Counted from the first letter of the stretch, positions 16,786-25,738 are shown. The stretch is 44,062 bases of DNA from Gammaproteobacteria bacterium (GCA_022340345.1 JAJDOE010000052.1:1-44062); one strand, 5' to 3'. Notes: generated by a model not told the origin, from the letters alone. Translations and numbers: made by a program.

Positions 16786-17301
16786 ATGATGCGAATATTT
16801 CGTCACCCCGCCCCGTTGCTGGTCTTGTTGCTGTTGGCCGGCTGCGCCGGCAGCCTGGCGCCGGGGGCCGGCGCCCGCGCCACCCGCGCCGAATGGCTGG
16901 AGCGGGCCCAGCAGGGCGACCCGCAGGCCCAGTTCGTGGTCGGGCGTTCCTATTGTTGCGGGCGCGGGATCGCCTACAACACCGAGCGGGCCGTGGCCTG
17001 GTATTGCCGGGCCGCGGTACAGGGGCATGCGGAGGCCCAGTTTGAGCTGGCGAAGATCTACGCCAACCGGCTGAAGCTGACTACCCGCCTGCTGTCCGCC
17101 GGCAAGTCCTTTACCGACCGGGAGCGTGCCTATATCTGGTACACGGCGGCCATGGTGGCGGGGCAGGCCGGCGCCGAGGAACATCGCGCGCAGCTGATGG
17201 AGGGGCTGGAACCGGCGGACCTGAGCCGGGCACGGCGTGCCGCGACCCGCTGGCGAACCACCGTGTGTCCACCGATAGAAACGCCACGGAGAGCGGGATG
17301 A
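16786..17301 (+). CDS. Sel1-repeat lipoprotein
   Basis: A 171-residue lipoprotein: signal peptide with lipobox LLLAGC, acylated C20. The mature part has two or three Sel1-like TPR units, the clearest being [36 protein letters not shown] and [16 protein letters not shown] (cited as two adjoining segments), then an [21 protein letters not shown] helix pair. Sel1 repeats mediate protein-protein contacts. Three cysteines in and around the first repeat (CC, C) are unusual. The stop overlaps the next lipoprotein gene by 4 bases (ATGA). The function is unknown, but a role as a periplasmic scaffold for the downstream MCE-like lipoprotein is possible. Confidence 0.85.
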   Translation: MMRIFRHPAPLLVLLLLAGCAGSLAPGAGARATRAEWLERAQQGDPQAQFVVGRSYCCGRGIAYNTERAVAWYCRAAVQGHAEAQFELAKIYANRLKLTTRLLSAGKSFTDRERAYIWYTAAMVAGQAGAEEHRAQLMEGLEPADLSRARRAATRWRTTVCPPIETPRRAG

Positions 17302-18017
17302 AGCGCGGCCTGGCGGTGCTGGGGCTGGTCACGATGCTTGCCGCCTGCGGGCAATTCGGAGCGGTGGAGGCGGAGGTCGTGTTCCCGGGGCCAGTGGACA
17401 CCCGGCCGGGAGCCGCGGTGCTGCTGGAAGGACGCCAGGTGGGTGAGGTGCTGTCGGTGGACGGCAACCGCATCCGGATTCGCGTCAGCGCCAAGGAGCG
17501 GTCGGCGGTTTCTTCGGCAGCGGTGGTGCTGCCGGCCAGCGGCGGCAGCCTGGCATTGCGGAATCCGCCCGCTGCCGGGGATCCGATCCGGGACGGGCAA
17601 CAACTGCGCGGCTTGGCCGGTTCTGAATGGGAACGGCTCGCCCGCGAGTTGACGGAAGCGCTTGGCAGTGCGATCGAAGAATTCAGCACCTCGCTGGATC
17701 AGTACCTGGCCAGCGATGACTGGCGCCAGCGCAAGCAACGAATCCGCGATCAGCTCGGCAGCCTGGGCGAGGAGGCAGACCGCTCCCTGGGCGAGCTTGC
17801 GAACGGTTTCGCGCAATTTCTCGAAGACCTGGAAACCGACAATCGCGAAGACCTGCGCAGGCAACAGCAGCGCATGAAGGCGCTGGCGGCGGAGTTGCGC
17901 GCCGACCTGGACCGCGCCCGCGGTGAGGGGCAGGCCGCGTTGGCGGAGGCCCTGCGAACCTTGCAGAAGGAACTCGCGGAGCTGGAAGAGCAACTGGAGC
18001 GCCCACGGGAGCGTTGA
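17298..18017 (+). CDS. Lipoprotein with short MCE/MlaD-like domain and coiled coil
   Basis: A 239-residue lipoprotein (lipobox MLAAC, C17). ATG 17298 is chosen from the ATGA overlap with the Sel1 gene and the fit of the signal peptide. Residues about 25-80 (TRPGAAVLLEGRQVGEVLSV, then a strand ending in AVVLPA) resemble the core of MCE/MlaD domains, which bind or channel lipids between membranes. Residues about 110-239 are almost entirely charged heptad-like helix, rich in Glu, Arg, Gln and Leu: a long coiled coil. The combination looks like an envelope-spanning or tethering protein. The MCE assignment is by eye and moderate. The downstream kinase gene starts 5 bases after the stop. Confidence 0.72.
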   Translation: MKRGLAVLGLVTMLAACGQFGAVEAEVVFPGPVDTRPGAAVLLEGRQVGEVLSVDGNRIRIRVSAKERSAVSSAAVVLPASGGSLALRNPPAAGDPIRDGQQLRGLAGSEWERLARELTEALGSAIEEFSTSLDQYLASDDWRQRKQRIRDQLGSLGEEADRSLGELANGFAQFLEDLETDNREDLRRQQQRMKALAAELRADLDRARGEGQAALAEALRTLQKELAELEEQLERPRER

Positions 18018-18021
18018 TGTT

Positions 18022-20421
18022 GTGAAGCCGGTGCGCGTCGCCAGCAGATACCATGCCGGCAGGGTAGGACGGGCACTGGCCGCGCTGTTGGTGCTGATGC
18101 CGCTGTCCGCCGTCGCCGCGGACCACACCATCGGCGTGCTCGCCTTCCGGGGCCATGAAGCGGCACTGCGCATGTGGACCCCCACAGCCGAGTACCTCAA
18201 TCTGATCATCCCCGGCGAGCGTTTTTCCATCCGCACGCTCGACCTCCCGGCCATGGAGGCCGCGGTGAGCGCCGGCACGGTGGAGTTCATCCTGACCAAT
18301 CCGGGCAACTATGTGGTGCTGGAGGCCCGCTACGGAGTGTCCCGCATCGCCACGCTGAAGAACCAGCGCCAGCAGGATCCCTACACCCGCTTCGGTGCCG
18401 TTATCTTCACCCGTGCAGACCGGGAAGACATCAAGCAGATCTCCGACTTGCGCGGACACAGTTTCATGGCCGTCAGCAAAAGTGCCTTCGGGGGTTTCCA
18501 GATGGCATGGCGGGAGTTGCGGGATCACGGCCTGGATCCGTTCTCCGACCTTTCACGCCTGGAATTCGCGGGTTTTCCGCAGGACCGTATTGTTATGGCG
18601 GTGCGCAACGGCCAGGTGGATGCGGGTACCGTGCGCACCGACGTTATTGAGCGAATGGCCCAGGCGGGGCGCGTGAAGGTGAAGGACTTCCGCATCCTTG
18701 GCCCGCACGCCAGCCCCGGATTTCCCTTCGTGCATTCCACCCGGCTGTACCCGGAATGGCCCTTCGCCAAGCTCAGCAGTACTCCCGACCGGCTCGCGGA
18801 ACAGGTGGTGGTGGCGTTGCTGGCGCTGCCCGAGAACAGTCCGGCTGCACTCGCTTCCCGTTCCGCGGGTTGGACCATCCCGCTGGACTACTCGCCGGTG
18901 CACCAGCTGTTACGGGATTTGCGTCTTGGCCCCTACCGGGAGTTGGGTCGGGTGAGTATCGCCGCGCTGGTGCGGGAGTACGGCGCCTGGCTGGCCGCCG
19001 GCGCGGTGGCCTTCCTGTTGCTTGCCTCGCTGACCAGCTACGTGATCAATATGAACCGGCGACTGGCCCAGTCGCGCCTGGAACTGCAACGGGAGGTGGA
19101 CGAACGCGCCGCAGCCCAGACCGCGCTTGCCCGCCATCGGGAGGAGCTGGAGCAACGGGTACGGGACCGAACCCGCGAACTGGAACGCGTAAACCGTGAC
19201 CTCACGGAGGACATCCAGGCACGCCTGCGTGCGGAAAAAGCATTGCGTAGCAGCGAACGCGCCTTGCGCCAGTTGCACGATGCGACAAACCGGCGGGGCG
19301 CCAGCCTGCGCGAACACCTGAATACGATGCTGCGAATCGGTTGCGAGTATTTTCAACTGCGTGCCGGCCTGTTCGTGGACATCCGCGGTGCGGAGCCGGT
19401 GGTCCTGTGCCGATTCGGCGATCCGCTGCTACTATCCCCTCCGGCAAATTTCCTGCGCGCTACCGTCGCCTCCAGCGAACCCCAGGTGGTGCTCGACGGT
19501 GTCGGGCTGGCGCCCGGAACCAACACCGCGTTCGCGGCCGCCGCCCGTGGCGCCAAGGATTTTTTCGGGGTGCTGGTATTCCTGGATGCGGATCAAAGGT
19601 CCGGGCCTTTCACCTCGGTGGACGTGGATATCCTGCAACTCATGACGCAGTGGATCGGCGGGGAAAGCGAGCGCCTGCGGGCGGAAGAGCAGGCCCGCCA
19701 GCACCAGAGTGAACTTGCCCACGTGGCCCGCCTGAGCACCATGGGTGAGATGGCCTCGGGTCTGGCTCATGAACTGAACCAGCCCCTGACCGCGGTAATG
19801 AACTACACCCGCGGCGTTTTGCGACGCCTGTCCGCTTCCGAGGTGGACCCCGCGTTGGTTGATGCCATGGGACGCGCCACCGCGGAGGCGGAGCGCGCCG
19901 CGCAGATCATCCGCCGGCTGCGGGAATTCGTTCGTAAGCGCGAACCCCGTGCGGAGGTTGTGGATCTCAACGACACGGTGCGTGGCGTTGCCCATATCGC
20001 GGCCCCCGAGGCCGAACGCAACGACGTTCGGGTGCAACTGGAGTTGGAAGACGAGCTTCCCCCGGTGCTGGGGGACCGTATCCAGCTCGAGCAGGTGCTG
20101 CTCAACCTGACCCGCAATGCGGTCGAGGCGATGGCGGGTGGCGACACCCGCAGCCTGCTGATCCGAAGCAGCCAACGTGGCGAACGGGTACGGGTCGAGG
20201 TTCTGGATTCCGGTCGCGGTGTGCCGGACGAGGACCGGGAACGCTTATTCGACCCGTTTTTCAGCACCAAGCCCGAGGGAATGGGGATGGGCCTGTCCAT
20301 CAGCCGCAGCATCATCGAGGCCCATGGTGGCACGCTGGCGGTGGAGCTCACGCCGGACAGCGGTAGCCGCTTTTATTTTGACTTGCCGGCTCATGGCGAG
20401 GCCAGGCAGGGGGTGGCATGA
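18022..20421 (+). CDS. TtrS-like sensor histidine kinase with PhnD-type binding domain
   Basis: A 799-residue kinase starting at GTG 18022, with GGGAG about 11 bases upstream. Order: signal peptide (1-32), a periplasmic PhnD/TtrS-type binding domain (about 34-310; GVLAFRGHEAALRMWTPTAE, FILTNPGNYVVLEARYGVSR), a membrane helix (321-344), a coiled coil (350-425), a GAF-like domain (about 428-550), then HisKA with H583 in LAHELNQPLT and an HATPase domain with LLNLTRNAVEAM, DSGRGVPDE and GMGMGLSIS. Salmonella TtrS with this sensor type detects tetrathionate; relatives sense thiosulfate. The neighbouring SulP and persulfide dioxygenase genes fit a sulfur-compound signal, which remains inference. 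Its stop overlaps the response regulator by 4 bases. Confidence 0.92.
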   Translation: MKPVRVASRYHAGRVGRALAALLVLMPLSAVAADHTIGVLAFRGHEAALRMWTPTAEYLNLIIPGERFSIRTLDLPAMEAAVSAGTVEFILTNPGNYVVLEARYGVSRIATLKNQRQQDPYTRFGAVIFTRADREDIKQISDLRGHSFMAVSKSAFGGFQMAWRELRDHGLDPFSDLSRLEFAGFPQDRIVMAVRNGQVDAGTVRTDVIERMAQAGRVKVKDFRILGPHASPGFPFVHSTRLYPEWPFAKLSSTPDRLAEQVVVALLALPENSPAALASRSAGWTIPLDYSPVHQLLRDLRLGPYRELGRVSIAALVREYGAWLAAGAVAFLLLASLTSYVINMNRRLAQSRLELQREVDERAAAQTALARHREELEQRVRDRTRELERVNRDLTEDIQARLRAEKALRSSERALRQLHDATNRRGASLREHLNTMLRIGCEYFQLRAGLFVDIRGAEPVVLCRFGDPLLLSPPANFLRATVASSEPQVVLDGVGLAPGTNTAFAAAARGAKDFFGVLVFLDADQRSGPFTSVDVDILQLMTQWIGGESERLRAEEQARQHQSELAHVARLSTMGEMASGLAHELNQPLTAVMNYTRGVLRRLSASEVDPALVDAMGRATAEAERAAQIIRRLREFVRKREPRAEVVDLNDTVRGVAHIAAPEAERNDVRVQLELEDELPPVLGDRIQLEQVLLNLTRNAVEAMAGGDTRSLLIRSSQRGERVRVEVLDSGRGVPDEDRERLFDPFFSTKPEGMGMGLSISRSIIEAHGGTLAVELTPDSGSRFYFDLPAHGEARQGVA

Positions 20422-21023
20422 ACGACCCGCCGGGCACGGTGTATATCGTTGACGACGATGAGGCGGTACGCACGTCTCTGAGCTGGCTGGTGGATTCCGC
20501 GGGCCTGCCGGCGCTCACTTTTGCCAGCGCCACGGAGTTCCTCGATGCGTGGGACGGCGCCAGTCACGGTTGCCTGGTGCTGGATGTGCGCATGCCGGGT
20601 ATGAGCGGACTGGAACTGCAGCAGCGGCTGCACGAAGCAGGCTCTCACCTGCCGGTGGTCATCGTTACCGGCCACGCGGATGTGCCGATGGCGATTCGCG
20701 CCCTGAAGGCGGGTGTACGGGATTTCATCGAAAAGCCCTACGACGATGAGGAGTTGCTGGAGCGGATCCACGATGCCATGGCGCACGCCGCGGCGGACCA
20801 GGAGGCCCAGGCCAGGCAACAGGACCTCAGCCGCCGTTTCGAGACCCTTACCGCACGCGAACGGGAGGTGCTGGACTGCGTAGTGGCCGGGCTTTCCAAC
20901 AAGCAGATCGCCGACCAACTGGGGCTGAGCATCAAGACCGTGGAGGTCCACCGTTCCCGGGTAATGAACAAAATGGCTGCCCATTCCCTGGCGGAGCTGG
21001 TGCGCCTGGCGATGGCGCTTTGA
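20418..21023 (+). CDS. FixJ/TtrR-like response regulator
   Basis: A 201-residue two-domain regulator. The receiver domain (about 1-120) has the acidic pocket D12-D14, phosphoacceptor D56 in VLDVRMPG, a Thr switch residue in VTGHADVP, and K in FIEKPYDD. The C-terminal LuxR-type helix-turn-helix (about 140-200) reads LTAREREVLDCVVAGLSNKQIA...IKTVEVHRSRVMNKM, the FixJ/NarL class. The ATGA overlap with the kinase gene makes it the cognate partner. Likely targets are the nearby sulfur genes, but no operator was identified. Confidence 0.95.
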   Translation: MNDPPGTVYIVDDDEAVRTSLSWLVDSAGLPALTFASATEFLDAWDGASHGCLVLDVRMPGMSGLELQQRLHEAGSHLPVVIVTGHADVPMAIRALKAGVRDFIEKPYDDEELLERIHDAMAHAAADQEAQARQQDLSRRFETLTAREREVLDCVVAGLSNKQIADQLGLSIKTVEVHRSRVMNKMAAHSLAELVRLAMAL

Positions 21024-21033
21024 TCCGCGGTAA

Positions 21034-21056
21034 CTGCCGCTGGGGTCAACCGGCAG
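21034..21056. terminator. Weak hairpin between convergent genes
   Basis: A 6-bp CTGCCG/CGGCAG stem with an 11-base loop lies in the 39-base gap between the response regulator and the persulfide dioxygenase gene. There is no T-tract, so terminator function is doubtful. Confidence 0.3.
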
Positions 21057-21062
21057 CGCGCT

Positions 21063-22073
21063 TCAGGCCTCGCTTTGCCAGTCGAGCATGCCGCCGCGGA
21101 GGTTGTAGACCTCGTCAAAACCCAGCGCCGTGAGCATGGCGGCAGCGGTGGTGCTGCGCACTCCCGACCGGCAAATCAGGATCCACGGCCGCTGCTTGTC
21201 CAGGTCGCTGGCGGCCTGCACCAGTTCCTTCAGGGGCACCAGCCGGGCGCCCTCGATGTGCCCCAGTTCGCCGTTGAATTCCTCCGCCTCGCGAACATCG
21301 ATCAGTCCGGCCCCGGCCTGGAGCCGCTCCCGCACCTGGGCGGGTCGCAGTTGCTGCACGTCGCTGAGTTGCGACAGGGACGGAAAGGGCATTTTTTCGT
21401 CATCGATGGCCGACTGGTTCGGTTGCAGCACTTCCTGAATCTTGTCCGGTAGCGGGAACTCGATGCTGTCCATCAGCGCGACGTACTCGTCGCGAGTTTT
21501 GCCGGCGACCCGCGGGTTGTGTTGCTTTTCCTGGCCGATGGTGGACTGGGTATTGCCCCGGTAATCATGTCCCGGCAGTACCACGGTGTCGTCGGGAAGG
21601 ACGAATAACTTGCCGGTAATCGCGTCGTACTGGTCCCCGGCGTCACCGCCGGCGAAATCCGCACGCCCGGTTCCGTGGATCAGCAGCACGTCTCCGGTGA
21701 AAACGTAGCCGTGTCCATACAGGCTGATGCTGTCCGGGGTGTGTCCCGGCGTATACAGGACGGTGAATTTCAGCTTGCCCGCGGCTAGCTGTTCTCCGTC
21801 TTTCACGTGACGGCCGACGATCGGTGTCGGCGCTCGTTCGTGCATGACGATCGTGGCGCCGGTGAGCGCATGCATCAGCGCCGTGCCGGAGGGGTGATCT
21901 GCATGGGTATGGGTATCCACCAACCACTCCAGGGTCAGGCCACGATAGGCCAGCATCGCGAGGTACCGGTCGGCGTTGCCGGCGACCGGGTCGATGAGCA
22001 TGGCGCTACCGGTGTCGGGGCAGGACACCAGATAGGTTTTGCATTTTCCCTGGTTGAGTTCAATCGGTTTCAT
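21063..22073 (-). CDS. Persulfide dioxygenase-rhodanese fusion (ETHE1/PRF-like)
   Basis: A 336-residue two-domain enzyme. The N-terminal metallo-beta-lactamase fold (about 1-230) has THTHADH, a His in YTPGHTPDS, FTGDVLLIHGTGRADF and LPGHDY. These are the iron ligands and the GTGRADF motif of ETHE1-type persulfide dioxygenases, which oxidise glutathione persulfide to sulfite. The C-terminal rhodanese domain (about 240-336) keeps its active cysteine in CRSGVRSTT and moves sulfane sulfur. Such fusions (PRF, CstB) couple the two steps. It follows the SulP gene by 27 bases on the same strand, consistent with export or uptake of sulfur oxyanions. The cytoplasmic location is inferred from the lack of a signal peptide. 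Confidence 0.93.
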   Translation of the reverse strand: MKPIELNQGKCKTYLVSCPDTGSAMLIDPVAGNADRYLAMLAYRGLTLEWLVDTHTHADHPSGTALMHALTGATIVMHERAPTPIVGRHVKDGEQLAAGKLKFTVLYTPGHTPDSISLYGHGYVFTGDVLLIHGTGRADFAGGDAGDQYDAITGKLFVLPDDTVVLPGHDYRGNTQSTIGQEKQHNPRVAGKTRDEYVALMDSIEFPLPDKIQEVLQPNQSAIDDEKMPFPSLSQLSDVQQLRPAQVRERLQAGAGLIDVREAEEFNGELGHIEGARLVPLKELVQAASDLDKQRPWILICRSGVRSTTAAAMLTALGFDEVYNLRGGMLDWQSEA

Positions 22074-22100
22074 TTGGCGCTCGTCGCTTTTCGGTGTTGT

Positions 22101-23813
22101 CTATACGCAGTCCAGGGCTCGCATTGCCTCGTCGGTACTGAGAAATACGCGGCCCGGTTTCAGGACTTCCAGAAAGTCGGTACGTTGCAGGCGGTCTTCC
22201 ACCGGACCCTTGACCTCCGCCAGGTGCAGCGTGATGCCGGCATCCTGCAATTCCTCGCGAAGTTTGTACAGCGTCTCCAGGCCACTACTGTCGATCAGGT
22301 TCACCGCGCTGCAAATCAGCACGATGTGCTCCAGCTCTTTGCTGTTGGCCGCCAGGCCCAGCAGGGTTTCTTCCAGTACCCGGGCATTCGCGAAATGCAA
22401 GCTCTCGTCAATCCGCACCGCCGCTACCTGGGGGCAGGTACGCACCTGGTGGCGTTTCACATTGCGGAAATGTTCGCTGTCGCCTACCCGGCCGACGATG
22501 GCGACATGGGGGCGGCTCGCCCGCCACAACAGCAGTAGCAGGGACGAGCCGATACCGGTGAGGATGCCGACTTCCACTCCCCAGCTAAGGACCGCAAGAA
22601 AAGTCACCAGTAGTGCCGCGGCGTCCGCTTTGTTGTATCGCCACGCGTTTCTCAGCGGCGCCACGTCCACCAGCCGCGCCACCGCCACCACGATGATCCC
22701 CGCCAGAACGGCCTTGGGCAGGAAGAAAAACAATGGCGTCAGAGCCAGCAGCGCAATCGCTACCAGTACCGCGGTGACCATCGCGGCCAGTTGGGTGTTG
22801 GCCCCGGCGGTAAAGTTCACCACCGATCGGCTGAAGCCGCCGGTTACCGGGTAGCCGCCGGTCAAGGCGGCGGCAATGTTGGCGGCGCCCAGGCCCACCA
22901 GTTCCCGGTCGGCATCCACAATTTCGCGGCGCTTGGAGGCCAGTGCCTTGGCGACGGAGACACTCTCCAGGAAACCCACCAGCGCAATGAGTGCGGCGGA
23001 GGTCAGCAATTGCACGACCATGCCCCGATCCAGGCCTGGCCAGGCAAACTCCGGCAGGCCGGCAGGAATCTCGCCGATGATCGCTACGGCGTGGCTGCGG
23101 TCCAGGCCGAACGCGGCCACCAGCCCGGTAAACAACACCACCGCGAACAGCGGGCCGGAGCGCCCCAGCACCTGGCCCGCCTGCGAACCGGGGTCGGCGA
23201 CAAATCGGGCCAGGCGACCGGCGCTCAGCAGCAGGCCGATGCTGCCCAGGCCGATGACCAGGGTTACCGGGTTGATAGAGGCGAGCTGGCCGAACACGGC
23301 CACGATCACGTCCAGGAACTGGTGTGTTTGCGGAAGCGAAATGCCCAGCAGGTGCTTGAGCTGGCTGAATCCGATCACCAGCGCGGCGGCGCTGGTAAAC
23401 CCGGAAATTACCGGGTGCGACATGAAATTGACGATGAATCCCAGGCGAGCCAGGCCCATGACCAGCAGCATCAGCCCGGAAAGCAACGCCAGCAGCAACG
23501 CTGCCGAAAGGTAGGCCGCACTTCCGGGGGCGGCGATTTCGCCGGCGGCGGCCGCTACCATCAGCGAGATGATGGCTACCGGTCCCACCGCCAGGGTGCG
23601 GCTGCTGCCAAACAGGGCGTAGGCGAGCAGCGGCAGCACACTGGCGTACAGCCCCACCTGGGCGGGCAGGCCGGCGAGCAGGGCATAGGCCATGCCCTGG
23701 GGCACCAGCATGATGGCGACCACCAGGCCGGCCACCACGTCGCCCGGCAAGTCCCCCCGCTGGTAGTTCGCGAGCCAGTCCCGGGCCGGAAGCAGTCGCA
23801 ATATCGGATTCAT
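22101..23813 (-). CDS. SulP-family anion permease with STAS domain
   Basis: A 570-residue inner-membrane transporter. ATG 23813 gives MNPILRLLPARDWLANYQRGD, the usual SulP start; the frame is open further upstream but that part is proline-rich shadow. The membrane domain (about 10-420) has GDVVAGLVVAIMLVPQGMAYALLAGLP, the SulP signature, and NIAAALTGGYPVTGGFSRS. The cytoplasmic STAS domain (about 440-555) contains HIVLICSAVNLIDSSGLETL. Family members carry sulfate, bicarbonate or other anions; the adjoining persulfide dioxygenase favours sulfate or sulfite, without proof. It is the first gene of a two-gene operon. Confidence 0.93.
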   Translation of the reverse strand: MNPILRLLPARDWLANYQRGDLPGDVVAGLVVAIMLVPQGMAYALLAGLPAQVGLYASVLPLLAYALFGSSRTLAVGPVAIISLMVAAAAGEIAAPGSAAYLSAALLLALLSGLMLLVMGLARLGFIVNFMSHPVISGFTSAAALVIGFSQLKHLLGISLPQTHQFLDVIVAVFGQLASINPVTLVIGLGSIGLLLSAGRLARFVADPGSQAGQVLGRSGPLFAVVLFTGLVAAFGLDRSHAVAIIGEIPAGLPEFAWPGLDRGMVVQLLTSAALIALVGFLESVSVAKALASKRREIVDADRELVGLGAANIAAALTGGYPVTGGFSRSVVNFTAGANTQLAAMVTAVLVAIALLALTPLFFFLPKAVLAGIIVVAVARLVDVAPLRNAWRYNKADAAALLVTFLAVLSWGVEVGILTGIGSSLLLLLWRASRPHVAIVGRVGDSEHFRNVKRHQVRTCPQVAAVRIDESLHFANARVLEETLLGLAANSKELEHIVLICSAVNLIDSSGLETLYKLREELQDAGITLHLAEVKGPVEDRLQRTDFLEVLKPGRVFLSTDEAMRALDCV

Positions 23814-24130
23814 GCCTGGGTCCTCGGGGCGCCATTCGGGCGCCACAGTTGGCCCGTGCCCGGCGGTTTTTGCAAGCTCCAACGGTGGTAATACACATTC
23901 CGGTGGGGTTATGATTTCACGCGCCCCGCGGACCACGCGGATATCGATGGTGGAAAATCGGGGGCGGGCCGGACCATCGGGCCGACGCTGCGGGTAGTGA
24001 ACGGGGTCGCGGGGGAAAACGCGGACCGCGTGCCGCGGGCAGGGAAAAAGAAGACCGAAAAGAATACCAATAAAGGCCGCGCGCCCTGGGGGGGGTGGTG
24101 GCGGCAAGGACCTCTGACACGGAGAGTGGA
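23814..24130. other. 317-base divergent intergenic region with G8 tract
   Basis: The gap lies between the divergent SulP and ACT/PilZ-like genes and should hold both promoters, but I see no convincing -35/-10 pair on either strand (the best is a lone TAATAC at 23889). It holds a run of eight G at 24088-24095, 35 bases before the ATG at 24131, and a ribosome binding site GGAG just before that ATG. No gene is supported here. Confidence 0.6.
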
Positions 24131-25702
24131 ATGGATGCCAGTATCGCCGCCCGGCTGGATGGGAGGCCGGGGACTCTGGCTCGTTTGATGGTTGCGCTCC
24201 GCCGCCACGGTGTCGGTGTCGGACCCTATTCGCTGGCGGAGTCGGATGGTCAGCGCACGGTCCGCATCCCGCTCAATGGCTCGTTGCCGCTATCCGACGA
24301 GCTTCACCGCCAGCTGGCCGGGCTTCCCGGAATCCTCGAACTGAGCGTGCCCGGCTTCGAGCCGGATCGCCTGGCAAACCCCGAACGCCTCGAGCAGGCG
24401 ATCAGCACACTGGAAGAAGAACTCGCCGCGCCGCCCAGTCGTGCGCGACTGGATGCTGCCGGGGAATCCCTGGCCAGCATCGTTACGCGACTGGCGGACG
24501 CTGACGCGGACTGGGATCCGCCACTGACCCCTGCCGTGCTGGGGCGTGCAACGCGAGTCGCCGGATTGGCGCGCCATCTCTGCAGCGCCTGGCAGAAACT
24601 GGCGGAGCTTGGCGAAATCGATGCGCCCGGTGCGCGCAGCGCGGGCCTTGCCAGCCTGCACCAGGAGTTGCGAATCGCGCAGCTGAGTTGCCAGCCGGCC
24701 GCGGCGGGTCTCTGGTCTGCTGCCAACGCCCTGTTCCGCGATGGGGTGAGATCGCCGGATGGAGATCGGGCTGCCCTGCGCCAGAGTTACAAGGAAATCC
24801 TGCTGACCGGCCTGTTGCGCTGCGACTACTTCTCCGCTTTCTCCCAGCGCTGTATCCACACCGCCATGCCACAGTTGGCGGCCGTTGCGCGCCTGCGCCA
24901 CGCGGCGGGAAAAATACCGGGCACCGGGCGCTTCGCCGTGTGCCTCGGCGAAGACCATGCGCCACTGCGCTGGAACGGTCAACCGGACATCGAGCTGATC
25001 CTCGATACCCGACCGCTGCTGGCTCGCCTGAAAACCGAAGACGAGCAACGGGAGGCCGGAGCCGCCGGCGAGCTGTTTCCCGGGGTGCCCGTGGCCCAGG
25101 CCCGTTTTCTCGCCCGGGGCCTGATGCGTCAGTTGGGCGACTTTCGCGAACGCGCCTGGCCGCGGGAAAACACCGAGCGCCCGTTCCAGGTGTTGCATGG
25201 CTTCAGCGCCGTGGTCGACATGCTCTCGGGGCGGCCTACTCCGAAACCGCAGGAGTGGGTCAGCGTGGACGAGAGCCTGTTTGGCCTGCAGCTGTCCGGT
25301 CCCTGCGTGGATCTGGACGGCCCGGTGCGGGCCGGCGAGTTGCTGCTGCTGCGCCCGGCGGACGGCGACGATTCCTGGATCCTGGGCGTGACCCGCTGGG
25401 CGCGTGCGGACCCGGAGCGTATTCACGTCGGCGTGTTCAAGCTCGGTACCGGGGCGCGCGCGATGCAGGGACGACCGGCACAGGCGAACGGGGTGACCGG
25501 GTTCGAGTTCGCACTGCTGCCGCCGCTGCCCGGTGTTGGCCGCGGAGCCCGGTGCGTGGTGCCCGCCGGGATATACACACCGCCCGGAATCCTCGCGGAA
25601 CTGGATGGCGAGGAACACCTGCTGGTGGCCCGGGAGGCGCCGCGGGGCAACCACCTGGTGGAGTGGTTCGAGGTGGCCGGGTCGCCGGTTTCCTCGGCCT
25701 GA
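24131..25702 (+). CDS. Unknown protein with ACT-like N-terminus and PilZ-like C-terminus
   Basis: A 523-residue soluble protein. ATG 24131 has a GGAG ribosome binding site; a GTG at 24095, next to the G8 tract, is an alternative. Residues about 5-75 (ARLDGRPGTLARLMVALRRHGV...) have an ACT-domain look (DGRPG turn, then a regulatory helix). The helical middle (about 80-340) is not recognised. Near residue 380 the segment SVDESLFGLQLSG fits the D-x-S-x-x-G part of a PilZ motif, with VRAGELLLLRP and ILGVTRWAR strands after it. An RAWPR stretch (RxxxR) lies about 35 residues before, further than usual. It may bind cyclic di-GMP, but this is a hypothesis from motif shape only. There is no signal peptide. 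Confidence 0.7.
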   Translation: MDASIAARLDGRPGTLARLMVALRRHGVGVGPYSLAESDGQRTVRIPLNGSLPLSDELHRQLAGLPGILELSVPGFEPDRLANPERLEQAISTLEEELAAPPSRARLDAAGESLASIVTRLADADADWDPPLTPAVLGRATRVAGLARHLCSAWQKLAELGEIDAPGARSAGLASLHQELRIAQLSCQPAAAGLWSAANALFRDGVRSPDGDRAALRQSYKEILLTGLLRCDYFSAFSQRCIHTAMPQLAAVARLRHAAGKIPGTGRFAVCLGEDHAPLRWNGQPDIELILDTRPLLARLKTEDEQREAGAAGELFPGVPVAQARFLARGLMRQLGDFRERAWPRENTERPFQVLHGFSAVVDMLSGRPTPKPQEWVSVDESLFGLQLSGPCVDLDGPVRAGELLLLRPADGDDSWILGVTRWARADPERIHVGVFKLGTGARAMQGRPAQANGVTGFEFALLPPLPGVGRGARCVVPAGIYTPPGILAELDGEEHLLVAREAPRGNHLVEWFEVAGSPVSSA

Positions 25703-25738
25703 GGGCGCCCCGCCGTACCCGGATTTCCCTTTTCCTGC

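Noticed and set aside
18022-21023. Assignment of the two-component pair as true TtrS/TtrR
   Set aside because: No tetrathionate reductase genes (ttrABC) are in the window, and the kinase has an extra GAF-like domain; only TtrS-like is justified.
22791-23891. A 366-residue plus-strand frame opposite the SulP gene
   Set aside because: Gly/Gln/His-rich shadow frame; SulP motifs on the minus strand are unambiguous.
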